Below are positions 1 through 7,056 of a stretch of DNA of 33,185 nt, one piece after another (position 1 is the stretch's first letter; every line of letters begins with the position of its first letter). A program made the position numbers and the translations under genes. Source of the stretch: JBOGGX01 sp050744245 (GTDB taxonomy: Bacteria; Actinomycetota; Acidimicrobiia; Acidimicrobiales; JBOGGX01); contig JBOGGX010000040.1 in assembly GCA_050744245.1 (NCBI GenBank), forward strand, positions 1 to 33,185. The letters run 5' to 3'. The notes beneath the pieces were generated by a model. The model saw only the letters and a list, made by a program, of their open reading frames with translations. It did not search any database and was not told where the DNA came from.

Positions 1-572
1 TCGCCGTGCTGGCAACGGCCATGGTCGGCGCCGCGCTCATCAATCCTCCCGTGGCCGTGGGCCTGGCCGCACTCGGATGGATGTGGCCCAGGTGGCGATC
101 CACCGCCGTCGCTCGTCGCCGCGACCAGGCGGCTGCACGCGAGCTGCCCGAGGTCGTCGATCTGTTTCTCGTCGCCACCGCGAGCGGGCTCAACCTGGCG
201 CTTGCCATCGGTGCGGTCGGCGAACGGGGTCCACCGCTGCTCGGCGCCGCCCTCGGTCGAGCGGCCGCAGATGTGGCCGACGGCGCCCGCGTAGCCGACG
301 CGGTCGAGGCCGGGCTGGGACCGATCGGCGACCCCGTTCGCCCGCTGACGTCGGCCCTGCTCGGCGCGGCGCGCTACGGCACCGCGCTCGGCCCCGCCCT
401 CGACCGGCTGGCCATCGAGACCCGACAACTCCGTCGCCGCCAGGCGGAGGAGGCGATCCGGCGCGTCCCGGTCAAGCTGCTCTTCCCCCTCGTGTTGCTG
501 GTGCTCCCGGCCTTCGTCCTGCTGACCGTCGTGCCCCTGCTCGCAGGTGCGCTGCGGTCGCTCCCGCTGTGA
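1..572 (+). CDS. Type II secretion F-family protein, TadC-like (5' end outside window)
   Basis: Inner-membrane platform protein of a Tad/Flp-type pilus assembly system; members carry one T2SSF domain between membrane helices. The frame is open to the left edge and a GTG lies at position 6, so the 5' end is probably outside the window. Visible are an N-terminal hydrophobic segment, a cytoplasmic helical region starting RELPEVVDLFLVATASGLN, which is the typical opening of the domain, and a C-terminal membrane helix rich in Leu and Val. The gene lies directly upstream of a DUF4244 gene and a TadE-like gene, the order usual in actinobacterial Tad loci next to a DUF1998 helicase. The assignment as TadC rather than TadB rests on position and small size and is an inference. 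Confidence 0.8.
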   Translation, partial: AVLATAMVGAALINPPVAVGLAALGWMWPRWRSTAVARRRDQAAARELPEVVDLFLVATASGLNLALAIGAVGERGPPLLGAALGRAAADVADGARVADAVEAGLGPIGDPVRPLTSALLGAARYGTALGPALDRLAIETRQLRRRQAEEAIRRVPVKLLFPLVLLVLPAFVLLTVVPLLAGALRSLPL

Positions 573-603
573 TGACACACACCCTTCGAGAAGGGGAGAA
601 CCC

Positions 604-849
604 ATGCTGTCCAGAATCGTCCTGGCCCAACGAGCGCGGCTTCGGCCGCCCGGTTGGGTCGCCCGCAAGCTGCGGTCACCTCGGGTGGCACCCGCTCGGT
701 CGGACGCCGGCCAGACGACCACCGAGTACGCGCTGGTGACCCTGGGCGCCGCCGCGGTTGCGCTGCTGGTGACGGCCTGGGCGGGCCGCACGGGAAAGAT
801 CGGCCAGCTGCTCGACGCGGTGGTCGACCGCGTCATCGGCGGGATGTGA
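604..849 (+). CDS. DUF4244 pilin-like small membrane protein
   Basis: An 81-residue protein with a basic N-terminus followed by the motif DAGQTTTEYALVTLGAAAVA and one membrane helix, the layout of Flp-type prepilins and of the actinobacterial DUF4244 family. The GQTTTEYA block resembles a prepilin processing region in which the Glu and Tyr after the cleavage site are conserved. ATG at 604 is chosen because a strong ribosome binding site (AGAAGGGGAG) lies just upstream; a longer reading from 547 would run back into the TadC-like gene. It is likely the structural or accessory subunit of the pilus built by the neighbouring Tad genes. Its stop overlaps a possible GTG start of the next gene. Confidence 0.82.
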   Translation: MLSRIVLAQRARLRPPGWVARKLRSPRVAPARSDAGQTTTEYALVTLGAAAVALLVTAWAGRTGKIGQLLDAVVDRVIGGM

Positions 850-1334
850 GGCGACCCGCGAGGCGCGATCGGCATGTTGCGATCCGGTCGTCGGTGGCAA
901 CGGTGAGACGGCTTGAGACCCGCGCCATCGGGCCCGGTCGCCGCGGTCGGCCGCGGCCGGGGGCGGCCATCGGCGACGACGGTCAGGCCAGCGTCGAGTT
1001 CGCCTTGGCCCTGCCCCTGATCGTGTTGCTGTTGCTGGTGGTCGTGCAGGTCGGGCTGGTGGTGCGGGCCCAGGTGCTGGTGACCCACGCCGCTCGGGAG
1101 GGGGCCCGAGCGGCGGCGGTCGACGCCGACCCAGAGGCGCCTCGAACGGCGGCCGAGGCCAGCACCACCCTCGACCCGAGCCGGCTGACGGTGCGGGCGG
1201 TCGGCCGGGCCGGGCCGGGAAGTCGGGTGCGGGTCACGGTCGACTACCGCCTGGTGACCGACCTGCCGCTGGTTGGGCCGCTGCTGCCCGACCTCACATT
1301 GTCGGGCGTCACGACCATGCGGGTAGAACGATGA
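846..1334 (+). CDS. TadE-like pseudopilin
   Basis: TadE-like minor pilin. After a basic N-terminal stretch comes DDGQASVEFALALPLIVLLL, the hallmark TadE block with the conserved Glu inside a hydrophobic helix, followed by RAQVLVTHAAREGARAA, also typical. The C-terminal 70 residues form the short extracytoplasmic domain. The start is uncertain: GTG at 846 overlaps the previous stop (GTGA), which favours translational coupling, while GTGs at 894 or 903 would shorten the N-terminus. The protein probably acts with the DUF4244 and TadC-like proteins in a Tad pilus. The usual third small gene, a second TadE-like protein before the helicase, is not recognisable after it. Confidence 0.8.
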   Translation: MRRPARRDRHVAIRSSVATVRRLETRAIGPGRRGRPRPGAAIGDDGQASVEFALALPLIVLLLLVVVQVGLVVRAQVLVTHAAREGARAAAVDADPEAPRTAAEASTTLDPSRLTVRAVGRAGPGSRVRVTVDYRLVTDLPLVGPLLPDLTLSGVTTMRVER

Positions 1335-1414
1335 ACCCCGCCGCTCGCCGCATGCGCCCGATTGCGGGCCCGAGCCCGGCTGCGCCCGGCCCGGAACCGG
1401 ACCAGCGCCGAGCG

Positions 1415-1430
1415 GTGCTCAGCCGAGCAC
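1415..1430. terminator. Short hairpin over the helicase stop codon
   Basis: GTGCTC and GAGCAC flank a 4-base loop (AGCC), and the helicase stop codon lies at 1419-1421. The position between the convergent Tad operon and helicase gene suits a bidirectional terminator. There is no T-tract, so the call is weak. Confidence 0.3.
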
Positions 1431-3842
1431 GGTGCGCAGCAGGGCGGCCGCCCCCTGCTTGTCGAGCGGCTCGTTCCAGTTGCCGCACTTGGGCGACTGG
1501 ACACATGACGGGCATCCTGCGGTGCAGCCGCAGGTCTCGATCACCTCCAGGGTGGCGGCCAGGTGGCGATCGGACGCCTCGAAGCCGAGGTCGGCGATGC
1601 CGGCCCCGCCCGCGTAGCCGTCGTAGATCACGATGGTCGGGCCGCCGGTGTCGGCCAGATGCACCGTCGACACCCCGCCCACGTCCCAGCGATCACAGAT
1701 CGTGAACAACGGGAGGATGCCGATGCCGGCGTGCTCGGCCGCGTGCAGCGTGCCCGGCCACGCCGCAGGAGCGACTGCGGCCTCGGCCAGCACCGTCGGC
1801 TCGATCACGTACCAGAACGCCCGCGTGAGCAGGCGCGAGGGCGGGAGGTCGAGCGGCTCCCGGGCCAGCACCTCTCTGGTCACCACGCTGCGGCGCTGGT
1901 ACCCGGTGACCTGCGAGGTGACCTCGACCTCGCCCAGCCAGAGGCCGACCCGCCCGACCCGGCGGGTGGCATCGATCGCCCCCGTGCGGATGGTCGTGTC
2001 GGTCTTCGCCATCGTGTAGGTGTCGCCGTCGGTGGCCTCGACCACCGCGGCCCGATCGTCGAGGTTGAGGTGGAGCACCCGGTAGGCCTGACCCTGGTGC
2101 AGGTAGATGGCGCCCGGGTGCACCATCTCGAAGGCCCGGCCCTCGTCGATGGTTCCGACCGGTGAGCCGTCGGACCGGACGATCTGGAACTCGTGGCCCG
2201 ACCCGCTGCGCAGCCCGACGCCGCGGGCGGGAAAGCCCCTCCCGGCCCAGACCGCGGCCGGGCCGGTACGCCGGCCGTGGGGCGCCCTGATCTTCAGCTG
2301 GTCGACCTGGACGAGATCGCGGACCCCTTCGTCTAGGAGCTCGGGCCAGTAGCGCTCGTCACCGTGGGTGAGCGGCAGCTCGAACGCGGCGCACGCCAGG
2401 TGGGGCTGGAGGACATACGGGTTGGCCGGGTTGATCACCGCCGGCTCGGGTGGCCGGGTGACCAGTTCGCCGGGGTGGGTCATGAGCCACTGGTCGAGCT
2501 GGTCCTCGCCGGCCACCAGCACGGCCAGCGACGCCTGTTGCTCGCGGCCGGCCCGGCCGGCCTGCTGCCAGAACGAGGCGATGGTGCCGGGAAAGCCGTC
2601 GAGCACACAGGCGTCGAGGCCGCCGATGTCGACACCGAGCTCGAGGGCGTTGGTGGTCACGACCCCGTCGAGCCGTCCGCCGAACAGCTCGGCCTCGATC
2701 TCGCGCCGCTCCTCGGCCAGATAGCCGCCACGGTAGGGACGGACCCGACCGGCGACCTCGACCGGGAGTCGGCGTTTGACATCGGCGGCCACGACCTCGG
2801 TGGCGCGTCTGCTGCGGCAGAAGGCGATGGTCCGGCGACCGTCGCCGACCAGCTCGGCCACCAGGCCGGCGGTCTCGCCGTGGGGAGAGCGCCGGGCCGG
2901 CGCCGCGCCGGGCCAGGGCCGGACCCGGCCGGCCACACCGCCGCCCTCATCCTCATGGTCGTCGAACCGTGAGCGAAGCGGAGGGTTCCAGAGGGCGACG
3001 ATCCGCTCGCCTCGCGGTGACCCGTCGCCTGCGACCTCGGCCACCGGCAGCCCGCACAGCCCGGAGGCCAACTCGCCCGGGCGTCCGATGGTGGCCGAAC
3101 CGAAGATGAACGTGGGAGCCGAGCCGTAGTGGGCGCACAGCCGACGCAGCCGACGCAGCACGTGGGCCAGATGGCTGCCGAACACGCCGCGGAACGTGTG
3201 GAGCTCGTCGACGACCACATACCTGAGACGCATGAGAAACGTGGCCCACCGGCCGTGATGGGGGAGCAGAGCACAGTGGAGCATCTCCGGGTTGGTGAGC
3301 AGGGTGTTGCCGTGGCGGCGGACCCATGCCCGCTCCTCTGGCGTGCAGTCGCCGTCGTAGGCCGCCGGCAGCAGCCCACCGAGTCCGAGGCCGAGCCCGA
3401 GCCGGCTGAAGACGCCGAGTTGATCGTGGGCCAGCGCCTTGGTGGGGAACACGAGCAGCGCGGTGCCCGGTCGGATCGGATCGGTCACGGCCTCGGCGAT
3501 CGGCGCCTGATAACACAGCGACTTGCCCGATGCCGTGCCCGTCGCCACCACCACCGAGCGTCCGGCACGAGCCAGGTCGATGGCTTCGGCCTGGTGCGAC
3601 CACAGCGAGCGCACACCGAGTCGATGCACGCCGGACCACACCCGGTCAGGCAGCGCGCGCTCCAGGCTCCCCTCCCTGGCGGAGGTGGCCGGGAGCCGCA
3701 CCACGTCGACCAGCTGACCCTCCGATGCGAGCAGGTCGAGGAGCGTCAGCAGCCGGCCGACCCGGTCGGCCGGGCCGAGGTGCTCGGCCCCGTCAACCTC
3801 GATCAGCTCGCCGACGCTCATGCCACGCACCACAGTACGCAT
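1419..3842 (-). CDS. DEAD/DEAH-box helicase with C-terminal DUF1998 domain (MrfA/Rv3649-like)
   Basis: An 807-residue superfamily 2 helicase. Seen in order: a Q-like region with SHQAEAIDLARAG, Walker A ATGTASGKS, the DEAD-type motif VVDELH, motif III FGSATIG, a second RecA fold with TNALELGVDIGGLD and the motif VI-like QQAGRAGREQQ, and a C-terminal DUF1998 region holding the four-cysteine cluster CGCTAGCPSCVQSPKCG, expected to bind zinc. MrfA of Bacillus, of similar size, acts in mitomycin adduct repair; the mycobacterial Rv3649 homologue sits next to Tad genes and topA, as here. The role in DNA repair is inferred from family. It is transcribed towards the Tad genes. The start at 3842 gives MRTVVRG; a second ATG lies seven codons further in. 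Confidence 0.92.
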   Translation of the reverse strand: MRTVVRGMSVGELIEVDGAEHLGPADRVGRLLTLLDLLASEGQLVDVVRLPATSAREGSLERALPDRVWSGVHRLGVRSLWSHQAEAIDLARAGRSVVVATGTASGKSLCYQAPIAEAVTDPIRPGTALLVFPTKALAHDQLGVFSRLGLGLGLGGLLPAAYDGDCTPEERAWVRRHGNTLLTNPEMLHCALLPHHGRWATFLMRLRYVVVDELHTFRGVFGSHLAHVLRRLRRLCAHYGSAPTFIFGSATIGRPGELASGLCGLPVAEVAGDGSPRGERIVALWNPPLRSRFDDHEDEGGGVAGRVRPWPGAAPARRSPHGETAGLVAELVGDGRRTIAFCRSRRATEVVAADVKRRLPVEVAGRVRPYRGGYLAEERREIEAELFGGRLDGVVTTNALELGVDIGGLDACVLDGFPGTIASFWQQAGRAGREQQASLAVLVAGEDQLDQWLMTHPGELVTRPPEPAVINPANPYVLQPHLACAAFELPLTHGDERYWPELLDEGVRDLVQVDQLKIRAPHGRRTGPAAVWAGRGFPARGVGLRSGSGHEFQIVRSDGSPVGTIDEGRAFEMVHPGAIYLHQGQAYRVLHLNLDDRAAVVEATDGDTYTMAKTDTTIRTGAIDATRRVGRVGLWLGEVEVTSQVTGYQRRSVVTREVLAREPLDLPPSRLLTRAFWYVIEPTVLAEAAVAPAAWPGTLHAAEHAGIGILPLFTICDRWDVGGVSTVHLADTGGPTIVIYDGYAGGAGIADLGFEASDRHLAATLEVIETCGCTAGCPSCVQSPKCGNWNEPLDKQGAAALLRTVLG

Positions 3843-3915
3843 TACGGCTGCGTAGTTACAGCGCTGTGATCCCCTGTACGGAGCGTGAGCAGACCGCGAG
3901 GTAGCGTTGAGGCCG

Positions 3916-3934
3916 CCGGGCGATGGTCGCCCGG
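3916..3934 (+). other. Hairpin in the putative leader of the STAS gene
   Basis: CCGGGCGA and TCGCCCGG are perfectly complementary over 8 bp with a 3-base loop (TGG). The structure lies just before the preferred GTG start at 3962, and its loop holds an alternative ATG at 3923. It could affect start choice or translation; nothing else supports a function. Confidence 0.3.
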
Positions 3935-3961
3935 TCGTCGCGAGCAGGGAGCGGCCGGTCC

Positions 3962-4306
3962 GTGGATCTCGGAGTCGAGGTGATGAAACAGGACGGCGCG
4001 GCCGTGCTGCGAGTCACGGGCGAGATCGATGTCGCCACCGCGCCCCGGCTGCGGGAGCACGTGGTGACCCTCGTCGCCGAGGGCGAGACCCGGCTCGTGG
4101 TCGACCTCGAGGGGGTCGACTTCATCGACTCGACCGGGCTTGGCGCCTTGGTCGGCGCGCTCAAGCGGGTCCGCACCCACGGTGGCGAGCTGGCGATCGT
4201 CTGCACCCGGTCCCGGTTGCTCAAGGTGTTCGAGATCACCGGGCTGGGGCGGGTGTTCGAGGTCCACGACACGGTCGACGCGGCGGTGGCCGCGGGCCAG
4301 GACTGA
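3962..4306 (+). CDS. STAS-domain anti-anti-sigma factor
   Basis: A 114-residue single STAS domain, the usual length of SpoIIAA/RsbV-type regulators. The motif VDFIDSTGLGALVGAL carries the serine (residue 57) that partner kinases phosphorylate in this family; the unphosphorylated form binds the anti-sigma ATPase and releases the sigma factor. GTG at 3962 is chosen because AGGGAG lies about 10 bases upstream and because the domain begins here; an in-frame ATG at 3923 would add 13 residues with no family match. The RsbW-like gene follows after 3 bases, so the two form a partner-switching pair. No sigma factor gene is in the window. Confidence 0.88.
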   Translation: MDLGVEVMKQDGAAVLRVTGEIDVATAPRLREHVVTLVAEGETRLVVDLEGVDFIDSTGLGALVGALKRVRTHGGELAIVCTRSRLLKVFEITGLGRVFEVHDTVDAAVAAGQD

Positions 4307-4309
4307 CCG

Positions 4310-4747
4310 ATGGCGGTCGGGGGCACAGAAACGATCCGGCTCGAGTTTCCGGCCCGCCCCGAATACCTCTCGCTCGTCAGGGTCGTCGTCGGCAACGTGG
4401 CCAACCATGGGCCCGACCTCGAGTCGCTCCGCATCAATGACCTGTGCCTGGCCGTGTCGGAGGCGTGCGCCAACGCCATCGACGCCTATGTCTGCGACGG
4501 CCGGCCGGGGGAAACCGTCGAGGTCGAGTTCGCCGTGGCCAGCGAACGCATCGCGGTCGAGGTCGTCGATCGGGCCGGCGGGTTCGAGCTCGGTGCCAGC
4601 CGGGCCGCGGTCCCGGCCGCCCACCCGCACCGCGAGCGGGGACTCGGTCTCCCGCTCATGAAGGTGCTCACCGACGAGATGGACGTGGACGTGCGCAACG
4701 GCGGCACCGCCGTGCGCCTGGTGATGCTCGGAGGGCGACGCCGGTGA
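4310..4747 (+). CDS. RsbW-like anti-sigma ATP-binding protein (HATPase_c)
   Basis: A 145-residue GHKL-fold ATPase. The N-box is SEACANAIDAY (about residues 50-60), the G1 box is VVDRAGG (85-91) and the G2 box is ERGLGLPLMK (109-118), all expected for RsbW/SpoIIAB serine kinases that hold a sigma factor and phosphorylate a STAS partner. It begins 3 bases after the STAS gene and ends overlapping the start of the next gene (GTGA), so the three genes are probably co-translated. Which sigma factor or other target it controls cannot be told from the window. Confidence 0.88.
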   Translation: MAVGGTETIRLEFPARPEYLSLVRVVVGNVANHGPDLESLRINDLCLAVSEACANAIDAYVCDGRPGETVEVEFAVASERIAVEVVDRAGGFELGASRAAVPAAHPHRERGLGLPLMKVLTDEMDVDVRNGGTAVRLVMLGGRRR

Positions 4748-5298
4748 GCGGGCGCGATCCAGACGATGGTCCACATCACGATCCAGACGACACCGAAGGC
4801 GAGCCCCCGACCATTCCGAAACCCGACGAGCTTCTCGCCCTGCATGGCGTGACCCGGGAACTGTTCGAGACGCTGCGGAGCTGGTTCGACGTGCCCGACC
4901 GGGTCGCCATCGACCTGGCCGACATCGACTCGGCCGTCACCGAGCTCGGCGACCCTCAGATGATCGTCGCCCTGGCGATGCGCAAGCTCCAAGCCCTCCG
5001 CCTGCTCTCCACACCGGGGGTGCGGACCACGACCGTCGTCGTCGTCGCCATCGTGAACGACCTCGAACGGGCCCTCCTCCAGGCGCCGGTGATGCGGCTG
5101 CGCGTGCGGGCCGCGGCCACCGACTGGGACGCGGAGCTCGCCCGTCTTGCGACGGGCGAACCTTGGGCCGCGGCCCCGGACGACGTGGCGGAACGCGATC
5201 CCGATGTCGACCGTTTCCGGATGCTGCATGCCCGCATCCATCAGGCGGCACTCGCCGTGGTGCAGGCTTCCGACGGCGAGGTGCGGATCCTCGAGTAG
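4744..5298 (+). CDS. Hypothetical protein coupled to the STAS/RsbW pair
   Basis: A 184-residue soluble protein that I do not recognise. GTG at 4744 overlaps the stop of the RsbW-like gene (GTGA). The first 30 residues are acidic, His/Asp/Pro-rich and probably disordered; the rest looks alpha-helical, with no membrane segment and no cysteine. Acidic runs such as DVPDRVAIDLADIDSAVTEL and the Ile/Val-rich TTTVVVVAIVNDLERALLQ suggest a compact helical domain. The tight coupling suggests it works with the partner-switching pair, for example as a further ligand or output protein; that is inference from position only. It ends two bases inside a hairpin shared with the convergent gene. Confidence 0.6.
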   Translation: MSGRDPDDGPHHDPDDTEGEPPTIPKPDELLALHGVTRELFETLRSWFDVPDRVAIDLADIDSAVTELGDPQMIVALAMRKLQALRLLSTPGVRTTTVVVVAIVNDLERALLQAPVMRLRVRAAATDWDAELARLATGEPWAAAPDDVAERDPDVDRFRMLHARIHQAALAVVQASDGEVRILE

Positions 5299-5312
5299 GC
5301 CGAGCGGCCCTA
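5296..5312. terminator. Bidirectional hairpin containing both convergent stop codons
   Basis: TAGGCC and GGCCCTA pair with one bulged C around a 4-base loop. The left arm starts with the stop codon of the upstream plus-strand gene and the right arm ends with the complement of the TAG stop of the GPGG gene on the minus strand. The position fits a compact shared terminator; no T-tract is present. Confidence 0.4.
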
Positions 5313-5477
5313 CAACCGCAGCGCAGGGAACAGGGCGGTGAACACGCTGACGCCACCCGGGCCGACGAGAAGGCCGACGACGATCAACACGATGCCCCAG
5401 AGAGCTTGGCCACGGACGATGGCCAGGATGCCGGCGATCACCAGGACGACGGCCAGTAGCCACAGGATGACTACCAA
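5310..5477 (-). CDS. GPGG-motif small membrane protein
   Basis: A 55-residue protein made of two hydrophobic helices, roughly residues 1-21 and 27-40, joined by RGQALW, followed by VGPGGVSVFTALF and the C-terminal PALRL. The GPGG motif after the second helix is the signature of a family of very small actinobacterial membrane proteins of unknown role. A stop codon lies four codons upstream in frame, and the only reasonable start is TTG at 5477, with GGGCAGG about 10 bases before it. It lies between a 13-bp inverted repeat and a shared terminator-like hairpin, so it may be a single-gene transcript or follow the dynamin gene. The family assignment is from memory of the motif. Confidence 0.72.
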   Translation of the reverse strand: MVVILWLLAVVLVIAGILAIVRGQALWGIVLIVVGLLVGPGGVSVFTALFPALRL

Positions 5478-5516
5478 TGGCGCTCAACCTGCCCGCCGCG
5501 ACCACCGGCCAAACCC

Positions 5517-5567
5517 CAAACTCGACGCAGCCATGGTCGAATTCCGGCCGTACGTGCGTCGAGTTTG
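5517..5567. repeat. 13-bp perfect inverted repeat with 25-base spacer
   Basis: CAAACTCGACGCA (5517-5529) is exactly complementary to TGCGTCGAGTTTG (5555-5567). It lies between the stop of the dynamin-like gene and the start of the GPGG gene, both on the minus strand. A perfect 13-bp match this close is unlikely by chance. It could be a terminator, an mRNA-stability element or one copy of a dispersed palindromic repeat. Confidence 0.7.
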
Positions 5568-5578
5568 CCCCCGCCCTG

Positions 5579-6975
5579 CTAACCGATGGCGACGAGCATG
5601 CCTTCGCAGGTGCGGATGAGGACGCGGGCCGCGTCGGTGACGTCCCGTGACGACGGCGGGTTCTCGGCCCGCCGCTGCAGCGGGCGACGGCGTGTTGGAC
5701 GGCGACACGGATCTCGCCGTCGCCGGCTGTCGGCTCCAGCCCCAGCCGCGCCTGCATCGACGGGCCCTCGGTGCCGAGGAGCCGTTCCATCTCCTCGGAC
5801 TCGGCCGGCTTGACCCTGACCGCACCCTGGCGCAGGGCGTTGAGCAGCCGGACCTCGGCGATCTCGTGGGCCCCGGCCGTCACCCGCTCGAGCTCGGCGG
5901 CCAACCCGTCGCGGCCGGGGGCGGCCGATTCGTGCAGCAGCTGCTCGAGGGCGAGCAGGGCCGACCGCGCCTTGAGCACGTCACGCCGGGCCGCGAACTG
6001 GGAGATCAGGACCCGCCGCAGCTCATCGAGTCCGCTCCGCCGGACCAGCTCGGTCGCCAGCTGGCTGGCGTTGTGCACCGTTCCCTGCGGGATCAGCGCC
6101 GCCCCCAGCCGCACGCCGAACAGCCCCAGCCGGTCGAGCAGATGCGCCCGTTCCATCGATGTGAGCGGGATGCTGGTCGGTGAGTGCACGAACCGGTCGG
6201 CCGAGAGGTACAGCGGCTCGACCTCGGACCTGGGGGCGGGCGCGGCTCCGAGCCCATGCAGCGCCTTGAACTCCGCCTCCCGCAGCGTCTCCCCGGCCTG
6301 AGCCAGCAGCCCGGCGACGGGCACGACGGCCACCTTGTTCGGGCACATCGAGCGGGCGATGTCGAGGAACTCGAGCTCTGGACCGCTGAACTACTGCGAG
6401 GCGTCCGGCACGAACAGCACCGCGCTCGCCATGGGCAGGGCACCCACCGTGATCGTGGTGTGGGCCGAGCCCAGTCCACCGACCCCCGGCGGGTCGACGA
6501 GGACCAGCGCGGCCCGCAGGAGTGGATGGGGGGTGCCGACCTGGACCTGCGCCACCCGCCTGGCGTTGTCCGGGTTCGCCATCTCGGTGACGAACTCCGC
6601 GATTTGCTCGAACGGGATCTCCGCCGTCGTGGGCACCGCGTCATCGTCGGCGTCGTCCGGGAGGTGGAAGGCGACCACGGCCGTCGGGCGTTCGGCGTAG
6701 CCGATGAGCGTCGGAACCGCGGTGGCGACGTCGTCGTCGACGGGGCACACGGTCGCGCGTAGCAGCGCGTTGATGACCGAGCTCTTTCCCTGCTTGAACT
6801 CGCCGACGACCAGAACATGGAAGGCGGGATCGGTGAGCCGGGTGCTTCCCCGGCGCAGCCGGTCGGCCAGGTCGGTTCGACCGTAGGCGATCGCCGCCCG
6901 GTCGGCGAGCTCGAGCGTCTCGAGTACCGCCGTTCGTGACGGGAGCGGCTCAGCCTCGGTCGGTTGGTGGTTCAT
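5579..6975 (-). pseudogene. Dynamin-like GTPase, broken by an in-frame TAG and a 1-base deletion
   Basis: N-terminal part (6391-6975): P-loop GEFKQGKSSVINAL (Lys64), switch residues ATAVPT and G3 motif LVDPPGVGG, typical of bacterial dynamin-family proteins. It ends DASQ followed by TAG at 6391-6393. The same frame then continues FSGPELEFLDIARS; family members normally have Glu at the stop position, so GAG appears to have become TAG. The frame runs on to about 5678, where one base is missing: restoring it turns an out-of-frame tail into RWQRRAENPPSSRDVTDAA and then TCEGMLVAIG, ending at TAG 5579-5581, for about 465 residues in all. Intact relatives remodel or stabilise membranes. As written, only a 194-residue fragment would be made. 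Sequencing error remains possible. Confidence 0.85.
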
Positions 6976-7056
6976 CCGCAGGTCAGGGTACGCCGTCAGA
7001 CCCAGGATCCTCGGGGTGACCTCCGCCGGGCACCTCGGGCTGGTTAGCTGTGGTCG

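Noticed and set aside
1331..1705. Reading frame of 124 codons starting at an ATGA overlap with the TadE-like gene
   Set aside because: From 1419 on it is antisense to the helicase coding region, the product is low-complexity Arg/Pro/Ala-rich, and no membrane or pilin motif is present.
6391..6393. Programmed stop-codon readthrough in the dynamin-like gene
   Set aside because: A second lesion (a 1-base deletion near 5678) lies in the same gene, so decay or sequencing error explains the stop more simply.
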